From the NCBI RefSeq assembly GCF_002262935.1, contig NZ_NPIA01000004.1:186001-250000 (forward strand): a stretch of 64,000 bases of DNA. The letters are read 5' to 3'. The stretch is from Lottiidibacillus patelloidae (lineage in GTDB: Bacteria; Bacillota; Bacilli; Bacillales; SA5d-4). Of the stretch, positions 50,244 to 59,506 are shown piece by piece (within the stretch, counting starts at the first letter, position 1; each line of letters begins with the position of its first letter). The position numbers and the translations under genes were made by a program. Below the pieces are notes generated by a model. The model had not been told where the DNA came from. It made no database searches and saw only the letters and a program-made list of their open reading frames with translations.

Positions 50244-52175
50244 CTAACGTAACAGACGTAAGCTGTTTAGAATAACTAAAATGGTACTGCCTTCATGTCC
50301 TATAACAGCAAAAGGTAAATCAAGGAATTGTAAAAAGTTCGATATAATAAGCATAACAATAACTGTTATTGAAAAGAAGATATTTTGTTTAATAATGCGA
50401 TTCATTTTTTTCGATAATTTAATTGCATCAGCAATTCGTGACAGGTCATTTTTCATTAAAACGACATCTGATGTTTCAAGTGCTACATCAGTTCCTTCCC
50501 CCATGGCAATTCCGACATTAGCTGTCGCAAGAGCAGGGGCGTCATTAATGCCATCACCGACCATCGCCACATGGCGATATTGTTTATTTAATGTTTTAAT
50601 GTGATTAACTTTTTCTTCTGGTAAACATTCAGCAATAAAGTTTTTTACCCCTGCTTCGCTAGAGATTGCTTCTGCAGTTTTTTGACTGTCTCCAGTAATC
50701 ATCATTGTATATAGTCCTGCATCATTTAACTGTTTTACCGCAGCATTACAGTTCTGTCTTATTGTATCTTTTAAGGCGAAAATCCCTGCTATTCCGTTTT
50801 CATCACTAACGTAAACGATTGTTTTTCCTTCTTCTTCAAGTTCCTTGCTAATCCCATTTGCAAAGGAGTTTGCTTCCTCCTCGCCTACGAACCCTTTTTT
50901 TCCAATCGTCCACTCTTTTCCGTTAAGAATCGCTTTAACTCCCCATCCTGACACATCTTTCATTTCATCAACAGACATAAAAGTCGTAATATCTCTGCTT
51001 TTTGCATAAGTAACGATTGCTTGTGCAAGAGGATGGTTAGAGTGATTTTCGATGGATGCAGTAATAGTAATTAATTCATTTTCATCCATACCTATTCTTT
51101 GCTTCATATCTGTTACTACAGGTTTACCATTCGTCAATGTTCCTGTTTTATCAAATGCGATTGCTTCAAGTAGTCCTAATTGTTCGATGTGGCTTCCGCC
51201 TTTAAACAAAATTCCTTTTCTTGCGCCATTTGAAATGGCTGACAATGTTGCTGGCATTATCGATGCTACTAGTGCACATGGCGATGCGACAACGAGTAAC
51301 ACCATTGCTCGATAGATGGTTTCTTCCCAGCCCCATCCAAGCGCATAATGGGGTAAAAATAACATAAGTCCAACGAATGCTAAGACAGCTTTTACATAAT
51401 AGCCTTCAAACTTTTCAATAAATTGCTGTGAAGGGGATTTTTCATTTTGTGCTTCTTGTACTAAATGAACGATCTTCTGGAATAGTGTTTCATCACTTCT
51501 TTTCGTAACTTCAGCAGTAATCGAACCTGTTAAGTTAACCGTACCTGTATAAATAACACCGTCGTTTTCTTTACTAACAGGAATAGATTCTCCCGTAATT
51601 GCCGATTCGTCAATTGTAGTTTTTCCAGTAAGAATTTTACCATCGGTAGGAATGCGTTCCCCTGGTTTAATTTTAACGATATCACCAAGGTTTAATTGAG
51701 AAACAGGAACGACAATCTCATGATTCCCATCAATAACTAAAGCTTCATTTGGTTGGAGATCCATTAGTGATTCGATTTCTTTATGACTTTTGTTTAATGT
51801 ATATGTTTCCAATGCACCGCTAAGTGCGAAAATAAAAATTAGGATTGCACCCTCAGCCCAATAGCCAATAATTGCAGAACCTATTGCAGCTAGTATCATA
51901 AGTATTTCCACGTTTAATTCTTTATTTGCAATTGTATCTTCAATACCTTCTTTTGCTTTTGCAAAACCTCCGATGGCAAAGGCTGAAAGATAGAGAATGA
52001 CAGAGGTAGATTGATAGTTTTCAAATAGTAACCAGCCGATTAAAATGAGTAATCCACTAAAAAGTGCAGCGATAAGCTCACTATGTTTCATTATAAGTGG
52101 TATAAGTTTTTTAATTGGCTGTGCTTGATTATTATGGTGTTTAGGAGTTTCCACGTTTACTTTTCCTAGTTCCAT
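50244..52175 (-). CDS. P1B-4-type metal efflux ATPase (PfeT/ZosA-like)
   Basis: A 643-residue P-type ATPase. The TGES loop (DESAITGESIPVSK), the metal motif SPC in VVASPCALVASIMPATL, phosphorylation site FDKTGTLTNGKP, ATP-binding NHPLAQAIV and GDGINDAPALA are present. The last helix has GHEGSTILVILNSLRLL. SPC plus HEGxT mark the P1B-4 class, which exports Fe2+, Co2+ or Zn2+; B. subtilis PfeT (formerly ZosA) is an iron exporter. There is no N-terminal metal-binding HMA domain, as in PfeT. ATG 52175 is used (GGTGAG upstream); the longer frame to 52265 has a GC-rich hairpin (52229-52252) in it. Confidence 0.88.
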   Translation of the reverse strand: MELGKVNVETPKHHNNQAQPIKKLIPLIMKHSELIAALFSGLLILIGWLLFENYQSTSVILYLSAFAIGGFAKAKEGIEDTIANKELNVEILMILAAIGSAIIGYWAEGAILIFIFALSGALETYTLNKSHKEIESLMDLQPNEALVIDGNHEIVVPVSQLNLGDIVKIKPGERIPTDGKILTGKTTIDESAITGESIPVSKENDGVIYTGTVNLTGSITAEVTKRSDETLFQKIVHLVQEAQNEKSPSQQFIEKFEGYYVKAVLAFVGLMLFLPHYALGWGWEETIYRAMVLLVVASPCALVASIMPATLSAISNGARKGILFKGGSHIEQLGLLEAIAFDKTGTLTNGKPVVTDMKQRIGMDENELITITASIENHSNHPLAQAIVTYAKSRDITTFMSVDEMKDVSGWGVKAILNGKEWTIGKKGFVGEEEANSFANGISKELEEEGKTIVYVSDENGIAGIFALKDTIRQNCNAAVKQLNDAGLYTMMITGDSQKTAEAISSEAGVKNFIAECLPEEKVNHIKTLNKQYRHVAMVGDGINDAPALATANVGIAMGEGTDVALETSDVVLMKNDLSRIADAIKLSKKMNRIIKQNIFFSITVIVMLIISNFLQFLDLPFAVIGHEGSTILVILNSLRLLR

Positions 52176-52395
52176 TTCGCTCACCGCTTTCTTATTGAGA
52201 ATGAAAATCATGCTTATAAAACGACGAATGCTGCCATCAATAGACGGCAGCAGGCATAAATACAAGTTTTCTTTCGAACAATTATTAAGTTAATGAAATT
52301 ATACCATTATAGGTCTTAAAAGGGAAGGCAAACCGTTTTAATGAACTTCGATATGTGATAATATGCTAGTATGAAAATGGATTGGGGAATACAAA

Positions 52396-52872
52396 ATGGA
52401 AATAGAAAAGAATGATATAAGTTATAGCTATTTACGGACACGCATCAAAAGGTTTGCTTTTCTTTGTTTTGTTCTCTATTTTTTCTTTCTAGGATATATC
52501 ACATTGTTCACATATAACTATTACGTATACGGACCTTCCTTTAATGTTGTAATCTTCGATAGTATTAAATTAATGCTTAGAAGTGGAAACTACTGGCTGT
52601 TCTTTAAGAATGTCATTGGCAATGTGTTGTTATTTATGCCTTTAGGCTTCTTACTGCCACTCATTCATAGAAAAATGAGAAACTTCTTTTATATGTTTGC
52701 TACAGGCTGGTTACTAAGTACGTTTATTGAGCTAATTCAATATACGGTTGCTAAAAGAATTTTTGACATTGACGATATCCTTTTAAATACAATAGGCACA
52801 GTTGTTGGGTTTATACTGTTTCACCTTTTTGCTTTCATATATAAGTTAACAATTAAAATATTTGTAAAATAA
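52396..52872 (+). CDS. VanZ-family membrane protein
   Basis: A 158-residue membrane protein with four helices. The VanZ signature is NVIGNVLLFMPLGFLLPLI in the middle, and FIELIQYTVAKRIFDIDDIL with LNTIGTVVGFILF near the end. VanZ-like proteins are linked with teicoplanin resistance and membrane/cell-wall functions, but most have no assigned role. GGGGAA lies upstream of the ATG. It is convergent with the redoxin gene. Confidence 0.88.
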   Translation: MEIEKNDISYSYLRTRIKRFAFLCFVLYFFFLGYITLFTYNYYVYGPSFNVVIFDSIKLMLRSGNYWLFFKNVIGNVLLFMPLGFLLPLIHRKMRNFFYMFATGWLLSTFIELIQYTVAKRIFDIDDILLNTIGTVVGFILFHLFAFIYKLTIKIFVK

Positions 52873-52905
52873 AAGGAGAACCGCAATGCGGCTCTCCTTA
52901 TTTTG
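52873..52905. terminator. Bidirectional terminator, vanZ-like / redoxin
   Basis: AAGGAGAACCGC (52873-52884) pairs with GCGGCTCTCCTT (52888-52899) with one mismatch, with A- and T-rich flanks. The right arm covers the redoxin stop codon. Confidence 0.8.
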
Positions 52906-53347
52906 TTTCTTCACCTAGAACACGATTAACACGTTTCGTTAACATTTTCATTCCGCTTCCACCAGCTTGGAAGTGACGTAAGTTTCCTTCACGGTCAAAT
53001 ACGTAATAAGCGGGTACATATTGATTTTCAAAAGCATCAGTTAATTTATGGTCATTGTCGACATAAATAGGTTGTGTAATATCGTGCTCAGCTGCAACTT
53101 CTTTTACTTGTTCTAAATCTGTATCTTTTTCAGAACGAGGCATATGAACAGCGATAACATTTAATTTATCTTTATATTCATCTCGGAAATTGTTAATGTC
53201 CGGCATAGCTTCTTTACACATTCCACAGCTTACTGACCAAAAATGAATGAGTGTTGGTTTATCGCCTACAAGATCACTTTTAGACACTTCACCATTTAAC
53301 CAAGTAGTAGCACCTGTTAGTTCTGGCATTGGTTCACGTAACTTCAT
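52898..53347 (-). CDS. Thioredoxin-like (TlpA/redoxin) protein
   Basis: A 149-residue protein of the thioredoxin fold with active site WSVSCGMCKEAMP (CxxC) and conserved cis-Pro region YVPAYYVFDREG. No signal peptide is present, so it is cytosolic, unlike ResA or StoA. It probably reduces disulfides or peroxides. A Fur/PerR-type box at its promoter suggests peroxide or metal control. The ATG follows AGAGGTGAT. It is transcribed alone. Confidence 0.87.
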   Translation of the reverse strand: MKLREPMPELTGATTWLNGEVSKSDLVGDKPTLIHFWSVSCGMCKEAMPDINNFRDEYKDKLNVIAVHMPRSEKDTDLEQVKEVAAEHDITQPIYVDNDHKLTDAFENQYVPAYYVFDREGNLRHFQAGGSGMKMLTKRVNRVLGEETK

Positions 53348-53372
53348 AAAATCACCTCTATTTTTTATTGTT

Positions 53373-53426
53373 ATTACATTGTAATCATTATAATTAAAGT
53401 ATAGTAGTGAGCTTTAATGATGTCAA
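53373..53426 (-). promoter_or_regulatory. Promoter and Fur/PerR-type box of the redoxin gene
   Basis: On the minus strand TTGACA (53426-53421) and TATACT (53403-53398) are 17 bp apart. Overlapping the start site is TTATAATGATTACAA (53393-53379), which matches the PerR consensus TTATAATnATTATAA at 14 of 15 positions. A second, overlapping palindrome ATTACA-A-TGTAAT (53385-53373) extends it. PerR is the best candidate regulator; Fur or Zur are possible. Confidence 0.65.
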
Positions 53427-53507
53427 TGTTCCAGCTTAGAGATTGTAGTATTCCACAATCACAGTCTTTCCATATACATTACATATTATATGCTTGTGAA
53501 AAAAGTG

Positions 53508-54677
53508 TTATTTCGCTAACACGGTGTTTTTCCCAACTGAAATATAAGTGATAAAAGTGATTAGAAATAACCCACTAATAATAGCGAAAAAACTAATATT
53601 ATAGAAATATTGGATAAATAGTCCACCAATAGATGGTCCCATTAAACTACCGATGCTAAAAAAGATACCACACATTAAATTGCCAGTTGGTAGCAAATTT
53701 TTAGGCATTAAATCGGCCATATAAGTAATTCCCAGTGAGAATGTTGAACCGACTAACATCCCAGCAATAAATAAGCAAATAGTTAAAGCAGTAAAGGAAT
53801 GTTCTAATAAACTTGCTAAAGTAAAGCTAATAAATCCGAGAAAAAGAATTGTTTTCAAAACGATACTCCGGCCAAATTTATCACTGATCATTCCTAAAGG
53901 TAATTGAAAGATAATTGCTCCAATTGCAAATGCTGCTAAAATAATTGAAACACTTGGCACATCGAGCCCGATTCGCAATGCATAGACTGGAAAACTACCA
54001 TTAAGTGAAGCTTCTAAAAATCCGTATATGAGTGGCGGTAAAAAAGCGACCCAAGCATACTTCCAGGCAGTTGAAAAACGTTTAAGTGTATCAAAAAATG
54101 AGTTTACACCAATATCTTGTTCGGGAAGTTCATTTTTAAGTGCAAATAAAAATAGCCAAGCGATTAAACATAATAAGGACGATACGATAAAAGGAATTGC
54201 TTCATTTATTTCAACAAGTGGTGTCATTAATGGCCCTAATGCAAAGCCAATTCCAAAAAAAAGTCCATAAAGTGAAATGTTACGTCCTCGTCTATTCTCA
54301 GGTGAAAAGTCGGTAATCCATGTTTGGGTTGCAAAATGTAAGGCGTGATCGCCAACACCGATTGCTAAACGGAGAAAGAACCAAAACCAAAAAGATTGCC
54401 ATAACGGAAATAAGGCAAGAGAGACTATAACTAACAATCCGCCTAAGATAATAATTGGCTTATATCCAAATTTTCTTAGTGGTTGTTCCATAAACGGAGA
54501 TGCTAAAAGAATACCTATGTATAATGCAGTAGCATTAAGACCATTTAAAAATGAAGAGACCCCATTATTTTCAAAAATAATAGCTATTAATGGTAATAAC
54601 ATACCTTGACTAAAACCAGAAATAGCTACAATACTAACTAATACCCAAAATCGAAAATTCGTATTTTTCTTTTTCAT
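53508..54677 (-). CDS. yfkF: MFS transporter, YfkF-like
   Basis: A 389-residue, twelve-helix major facilitator protein. Typical loop motifs are EQPLRKFGYKPIIILGG between helices 2 and 3, and GMISDKFGRSIVLK in the second half. It matches YfkF of B. subtilis in length and in neighbourhood (yfkH, yfkC, yfkD, yfkAB nearby). The substrate is unknown. The symbol rests on length and position more than on residue comparison. Confidence 0.75.
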   Translation of the reverse strand: MKKKNTNFRFWVLVSIVAISGFSQGMLLPLIAIIFENNGVSSFLNGLNATALYIGILLASPFMEQPLRKFGYKPIIILGGLLVIVSLALFPLWQSFWFWFFLRLAIGVGDHALHFATQTWITDFSPENRRGRNISLYGLFFGIGFALGPLMTPLVEINEAIPFIVSSLLCLIAWLFLFALKNELPEQDIGVNSFFDTLKRFSTAWKYAWVAFLPPLIYGFLEASLNGSFPVYALRIGLDVPSVSIILAAFAIGAIIFQLPLGMISDKFGRSIVLKTILFLGFISFTLASLLEHSFTALTICLFIAGMLVGSTFSLGITYMADLMPKNLLPTGNLMCGIFFSIGSLMGPSIGGLFIQYFYNISFFAIISGLFLITFITYISVGKNTVLAK

Positions 54678-54845
54678 GATGTGTCTCCAATGTTTATTTT
54701 TAATAAGTAATTTTCATTTTACAAGAAAATGGTCGATGGAGAAACTAATATTATTTTTTCTATGAGTAGAAGTAAGCTCTGCATATGGACATTGTTTTCC
54801 TAAGTTAGTTATACTTGAATCTATAATGAAATGGAGTGATTTTAT

Positions 54846-55232
54846 ATGAAATTTGAAATGAAAGAAGATGTTGGTTTTAAAGTAGATTTAGCATATGGCG
54901 AGTTACATGTCGCTGGAGACGAGGATTATGGATTTCGTCCTTTTCAACTAATGGTATCTTCCATTGCTGTCTGCAGTGGGGGCGTTCTAAGAAAAATACT
55001 AGCAAAGCAACGCGTAGAAATAACAAATATGACGATCGAAGCTGATGTAGAAAGAAATGAAGAAGAGGCAAATCGAATTGAAAAAATACATATTCATTTT
55101 TTAATTAGTGGTAAAGATCTCAAGGAAGAAAAATTAAGAAAAGCAGTTGAACTATCCTCTAAAAATTGTCCGATGGTTCAATCTGTTAAAGGAAGTATTG
55201 AAATAAAAGAAACATTTGCAATAGTTGATTAG
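54846..55232 (+). CDS. OsmC/Ohr-family protein
   Basis: A 128-residue protein of the OsmC fold. The two redox cysteines lie in SSIAVCSGGVLRK and SSKNCPMVQSVKG, the YhfA-like arrangement. Family members reduce organic hydroperoxides with lipoyl or thiol donors. Upstream of the ATG, GGAGTGAT serves as ribosome site. The next gene starts 48 bp later in the same direction and may be co-transcribed. Confidence 0.88.
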   Translation: MKFEMKEDVGFKVDLAYGELHVAGDEDYGFRPFQLMVSSIAVCSGGVLRKILAKQRVEITNMTIEADVERNEEEANRIEKIHIHFLISGKDLKEEKLRKAVELSSKNCPMVQSVKGSIEIKETFAIVD

Positions 55233-55280
55233 GACATTGTTTAAAAATAAAATAAAAAATTTGAAAAAGGTGTATAAAGC

Positions 55281-56888
55281 ATGCAACGGAAGAAATTCTT
55301 CTTATTAATTTTACTGATGGTTACAGCTATTGGTTTTGGGTTATCCTACTTTTTAGTAAATGACGATTCAAAAAGTGATTATCAAAATACAAGTGAAATA
55401 GTATTGAATGAAACATATAATATTTCTGCTTCTGTTAATAATTACGAATTAGAATTAGAAAATATAGAAACGAAGAACATGTATGGGGTAAAAGATACAA
55501 CATACGATTTAATTCTTAAAAATAACTCTGGTGAAAATGTCGGATTAGCTTATGTAACACTTAGAGAAGTACCAAATGATGATATGTTTGTTTATGTGCA
55601 TTTAAATGCCAAGGAAAACATTCAAATAACCCTATTAAATAAGTTGAAAAGTAATTCCTATCAACTAAAAGAATTAAACCGTTCAACAGCAGAAGTATAT
55701 CCACATCGAAAGAAAAATAAAGTGGATCCGACAACTAATATATTTACTTATATTAATTTTATTAAGGAAGGAAAATCACAAGGTAGTATTTTTATTGGGG
55801 GACAGTATTTATTTAATAAATTAGAACATACTTACCCTGAAAGTAATAAAACAAGTACAGTCTATGAATTAATTTCAGAAAGAAGGGATATTCAAATTTC
55901 CCAAGATGAAGATGTCACGGAAGTCGCTATTACTACTACAGCTAATAACAGCCTCGGAGAATCCTGGTATCTCATTAGTAAAGACCAGTTATTTACTAGT
56001 GATGATGAATTTGAATTAGCTCAGAAAATAGGAATAGATGAATATAAGTGGCTAACTCCTACGGAAGTTATTACCAAATCTGTTTCTTCTATTTTTCCTT
56101 TCTCAGATATGGGTTACGTTCGCTCCTTAGTGCGTCAAAGCGCCAAAAAATCGATTATCGCGAATGAAGAAACAAAGGCTAGATTTTTCGAAGATATCAA
56201 TTGGAATTCATTTGTTCAGTTGGAGTTAATTCGAGAAAATGATGGGCTCTGGTATTCTAATTACACTAGCACATGGCTCGAAGGGAAATATGGAATCCCT
56301 ACCTATTATGTAGATACTAGACATAATGATAACATCTTTAGGGAGCAAATGAGGCGAGCAAACGTACTAGGCATAGACGAGTATAATGAAAATTATAAAA
56401 TATATGCGGACTTTCTAATAGAAAAATTAGAAGAAGGTCAAACAATTAATACTGAAAATGGTATGTTTTTAGTTGATTACTTTTCTGATTATGGGCATAG
56501 CATGACTCACACATCATTAAACCATGGCTTAAGTTTAATGAATTATTTTTATTATTCATATCAGAAGTCAGGAGATGAAAAGTACCTAGAGGCAGGGGAT
56601 AAACTTTTAAATGCACTTATTGATACAGGTGATCGTTGGATCGATGAAAAAGATGGAAGTCTTTTTTATCAAATAAACCAAGATAAATCATTTCAATCCA
56701 AAGATTATAAATTAGTTACTTATTATGATTTACTTTATACAAGAAAATTATTATTAGAGATTAAAGGTAGTTCTGTACCTATAGTTGAAAAATTAATTGA
56801 TGTAAAAGTAAAATATTTAAAGAAGCATGACCTTAATACAGAAATAAATATGGCTAAGATTGAAGATTATGTTGGTATTATTGAATAA
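55281..56888 (+). CDS. Membrane-anchored protein with D-glucuronyl C5-epimerase-like C-terminal domain
   Basis: A 535-residue protein. One N-terminal helix (~4-24) anchors a large extracytoplasmic part. Residues ~50-230 are beta-rich and unrecognised. Residues ~330-520 look like an alpha/alpha toroid as in D-glucuronyl C5-epimerases: ENDGLWYSNYTSTWLEGKYG, HTSLNHGLSLMNYFYYSYQK, EKYLEAGDKLLNALIDTGDR and LFYQINQD. It may act on a cell-surface polysaccharide. The assignment is tentative. Confidence 0.6.
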   Translation: MQRKKFFLLILLMVTAIGFGLSYFLVNDDSKSDYQNTSEIVLNETYNISASVNNYELELENIETKNMYGVKDTTYDLILKNNSGENVGLAYVTLREVPNDDMFVYVHLNAKENIQITLLNKLKSNSYQLKELNRSTAEVYPHRKKNKVDPTTNIFTYINFIKEGKSQGSIFIGGQYLFNKLEHTYPESNKTSTVYELISERRDIQISQDEDVTEVAITTTANNSLGESWYLISKDQLFTSDDEFELAQKIGIDEYKWLTPTEVITKSVSSIFPFSDMGYVRSLVRQSAKKSIIANEETKARFFEDINWNSFVQLELIRENDGLWYSNYTSTWLEGKYGIPTYYVDTRHNDNIFREQMRRANVLGIDEYNENYKIYADFLIEKLEEGQTINTENGMFLVDYFSDYGHSMTHTSLNHGLSLMNYFYYSYQKSGDEKYLEAGDKLLNALIDTGDRWIDEKDGSLFYQINQDKSFQSKDYKLVTYYDLLYTRKLLLEIKGSSVPIVEKLIDVKVKYLKKHDLNTEINMAKIEDYVGIIE

Positions 56889-56890
56889 AA

Positions 56891-56920
56891 AAACAGCTTA
56901 TGATTTTTCATAAGCTGTTT
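56891..56920. terminator. Bidirectional terminator between convergent genes
   Basis: AAACAGCTTATGA (56891-56903) and TCATAAGCTGTTT (56908-56920) form a perfect 13-bp stem with a TTTT loop. A-rich and T-rich flanks serve both strands. It covers the stop codon of the minus-strand yfkC. Confidence 0.88.
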
Positions 56921-57773
56921 CTTTTGTATTCATCGTTCTACTTAGTAGACGCACGTTCTCTTCTGCCATTTGGATGCCTTCATTATAAAGGTGTTGGGCG
57001 ATTGTTAACCTTACATTTTTTGCAGCGGTAAAATATATTTTATCTTCAACTAATCCGATAACTGTATACTCATATCCCCGGAATGTAGCATTTACTGATG
57101 TCATCCCGTACACTTGAAACTTTTCAATAATTTCTCCAGTTGGTGTTTTTAAAAGAAAATTCGTATGTTTTGCATTTAGTTCGTTACAGGCACCTTCCAA
57201 AACATTCATTACTTTAGCTGGGTTTTCTTGAAAGCTGATCGCTACTTTTTCGATTACTCTCATTTTGTGCATATTAAAATTGAGGATTTCAGAAACTTCA
57301 CCATTTCTAATTGTTAGAAGTTTCCCACTCCATTGCCGGATTTTTAAAAGGCGTAATCCTATTTCTTCGACTGTTCCACTATATTCATTATTGACTGTAA
57401 TAAAATCGCCTTTATGTAGTTGCTTTTCATATAAGAGCGTTACACCACTTAATATATCTTTTATTAAACTTTGTGCACCAAAACCAACAATGATCCCAAT
57501 GACTCCTGCGCCAGCTAACAGCTTGCCTATTTCAACAAAGTGCGATAATGCAAAAATGATAATCCCTATGGAAGCTGCATATTGAGCAATGGAAACAATC
57601 ATACTTTCTAATGTTTTTTCACGACGTTCTGATAAAAAATCAGTTTTTGCAAAAAAGCGCTGCACAGCTATGCGAATAATTACAACACTAAAATAGGCAA
57701 TTAGTATTACTAAAAATAGCTGTACGAAAAAATTTGAAAGAATTGGCTTTGTCATCTCAATTATGTATGTCAT
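56898..57773 (-). CDS. yfkC: Small-conductance mechanosensitive channel, MscS family
   Basis: A 291-residue MscS-type channel. Three N-terminal helices end with the pore helix VIGIIVGFGAQSLIKDILSG (Gly/Ala-rich packing). The cytoplasmic beta and alpha/beta domains follow (HKGDFITVNNEYSGTVEEIG, RTITIRNGEV-type block as LLTIRNGEVSEILNF). It opens on osmotic downshock. Its size and the flanking genes match YfkC. The start has GGAGG upstream. Confidence 0.88.
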   Translation of the reverse strand: MTYIIEMTKPILSNFFVQLFLVILIAYFSVVIIRIAVQRFFAKTDFLSERREKTLESMIVSIAQYAASIGIIIFALSHFVEIGKLLAGAGVIGIIVGFGAQSLIKDILSGVTLLYEKQLHKGDFITVNNEYSGTVEEIGLRLLKIRQWSGKLLTIRNGEVSEILNFNMHKMRVIEKVAISFQENPAKVMNVLEGACNELNAKHTNFLLKTPTGEIIEKFQVYGMTSVNATFRGYEYTVIGLVEDKIYFTAAKNVRLTIAQHLYNEGIQMAEENVRLLSRTMNTKETAYEKS

Positions 57774-57915
57774 TTTATTTCCTCCATTATAATAACTATT
57801 ACCATTATATCACTTTGCTTTTTGAAGATTATTAATATTTCCTTTCAGGTGTACAAGTATAAAAAAAGGCATTATACTAAAAACTTACATTGAAGAGAAC
57901 TTACTGGAGGAACTT

Positions 57916-58551
57916 ATGCAAAAAGAGACGATTATTCGTGGTTTATTTTATATAGTGGGATTAGCAATTATATCTTTTGGAGTGCCTTTAACTATTGTGG
58001 CTGATTTAGGAACAGGTGCATGGGACGCTTTAAATGTGGGCCTTTCTGAAACGATTGGATTATCAGTTGGAAACTGGGTTATTATCGTTGGTTTACTTTT
58101 AATAGCAATCAATGCATTACTTTTAAGAACATTCCCAGATTTATATGCGATTATTACAGTTGTCCTTGTTGGTGAGATGATTGATTTTTGGTTAGAATTT
58201 GTATTCCAAGGATGGATGGCAACAACTTTATGGCTACAAATTGTCATTTTGTTTATTGGTATTGTGTTGCTTTCATTAGGAATTGCAACATATTTACAAG
58301 CAAAGTTTGCTTTTATTCCAATCGATGGATTTATGATGGCAATTCATAAAACGACTGGGTTAAGTGTTTCTATATCAAAAACTATAGGGGAATTAACAGC
58401 ACTCGTTTTTGCCTTACTATTCTCAGGACCTATTTTTGTCGGAACAATTTTAGTAACATTTCTCATTGGACCTTTAATTCAATTATTTATTAAACCAATA
58501 GAAAAACTTTATGGATCATTTACAGCTAATAACCTTTACGATTTATCGTAA
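57916..58551 (+). CDS. YczE/YyaS/YitT-family membrane protein
   Basis: A 211-residue protein with five or six helices. Signature segments are LTIVADLGTGAWDALNVGLS and the repeat-like IPIDGFMMAIHKTTGLSVSI, plus LVTFLIGPLIQLFIKPI. The family is widespread in Firmicutes, with no agreed activity; YczE affects peptide antibiotic production in B. subtilis. The ATG follows GGAGG. The stop codon lies inside its terminator. Confidence 0.85.
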   Translation: MQKETIIRGLFYIVGLAIISFGVPLTIVADLGTGAWDALNVGLSETIGLSVGNWVIIVGLLLIAINALLLRTFPDLYAIITVVLVGEMIDFWLEFVFQGWMATTLWLQIVILFIGIVLLSLGIATYLQAKFAFIPIDGFMMAIHKTTGLSVSISKTIGELTALVFALLFSGPIFVGTILVTFLIGPLIQLFIKPIEKLYGSFTANNLYDLS

Positions 58552-58566
58552 AGGTTATTTTTTTTT
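58528..58566 (+). terminator. Terminator overlapping the end of the YitT-type gene
   Basis: AATAACCTTTACGAT (58528-58542) and ATCGTAAAGGTTATT (58545-58559) can pair over 15 bp, with the inner bases open as loop, followed by a T-run. Confidence 0.88.
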
Positions 58567-58636
58567 CGCATTTTTGGATAAAGCAGGCATAGAAAGAAGA
58601 AAATAAGCGAAATGAAGCAAACAAGGAGGAATAGTT

Positions 58637-59452
58637 ATGAAGAAATTCACCGCAGTTATTGCAGCATTATTGCTTCTATTAATGAGTTCAAATGGTTATG
58701 GTTCTGTCTTTGCGGAAAAGAAAGAGGAAAAAAGTAAACAGTTTGAGGTTCCAAAGTCTGTTATTAATATCTCAAAGGAAAATACTTATCCAAATCCGGC
58801 TCAAGACTTGCCACATTTACAGCCTAGTGAATTAGCTAGTGAATTATTAGAAACTGCTGAAGTAAAAGTTGAGAATCCAAGTTTAATTCGATTATTAAAT
58901 GAATCATCAATTAAAAGTACACCGTTCGCAGTAGGATACAGAGCTACAATCTATTTAGGATTATGGCCGTTATCTTATGAATCGCGTGAAACGAGTGTCA
59001 ATTGGGAATACCGTAAAGCAAATGTGAACCGCATCGATAATCGTGGTGGTAACAACATTCAAAAAGTGCATTATGTCCAAGAAGAAGAAGCAAAGATGAG
59101 TGGTGGATTAACGTCAAAAGCTCCTAATAGTGATGAAGTGAAAAAAATGATGATGTTAAAAGCAAGTGAAAAAACAGGTTTACCATTATCGTTTGACACA
59201 GTTATTGGCAAAGGAACGAAGACAGAAAGCCAAGTTTATAATGTACAACCGAAAAAATTAGGTTACATTTACGGATTTGTTCCTGCAGTTAACGAAAAAG
59301 GGAAGATTACGTATGGTGAAGTTTATTTAGTTTTAAAAGGCAGTAAAAAAATGCTAGTTGTAAAAAATATTACGCAACAAGGAATTGGTGCTTGGATTCC
59401 TGTACAAGATCATCTATCGCTACAATTTATCATGTCAGATACGCCACAGTAA
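58637..59452 (+). CDS. yfkD: Exported protein YfkD
   Basis: A 271-residue protein with a signal peptide (about 1-26). The mature part follows B. subtilis YfkD closely: PKSVINISKENTYPNPAQDL, NPSLIRLLNESSIKSTPFAV, WEYRKANVNRIDNRGGNNIQ, LPLSFDTVIGKGTK, YGEVYLVLKGSKKMLVVKNI and GIGAWIPVQDHLSLQF. Its function is unknown; it is probably released or surface-bound. The ATG follows AAGGAGGAA. It is convergent with yfkAB, as both genes are neighbours in B. subtilis. Confidence 0.93.
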   Translation: MKKFTAVIAALLLLLMSSNGYGSVFAEKKEEKSKQFEVPKSVINISKENTYPNPAQDLPHLQPSELASELLETAEVKVENPSLIRLLNESSIKSTPFAVGYRATIYLGLWPLSYESRETSVNWEYRKANVNRIDNRGGNNIQKVHYVQEEEAKMSGGLTSKAPNSDEVKKMMMLKASEKTGLPLSFDTVIGKGTKTESQVYNVQPKKLGYIYGFVPAVNEKGKITYGEVYLVLKGSKKMLVVKNITQQGIGAWIPVQDHLSLQFIMSDTPQ

Positions 59453-59471
59453 AGTTGCCAGCAAATATGGA

Positions 59472-59496
59472 AAAAGCCAATCATCGATTGGCTTTT
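59472..59496. terminator. Bidirectional terminator, yfkD / yfkAB
   Basis: AAAAGCCAATC (59472-59482) and GATTGGCTTTT (59486-59496) form an 11-bp stem with an ATC loop and suitable flanks in both directions. Confidence 0.88.
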
Positions 59497-59506
59497 CTTT
59501 TCCGGT

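Noticed and set aside
52280-52330. TATAATGGTATAAT upstream of the P1B-4 ATPase as a PerR box
   Set aside because: It is a direct repeat of TATAAT rather than the required inverted repeat; it more likely contains the -10 of the promoter.
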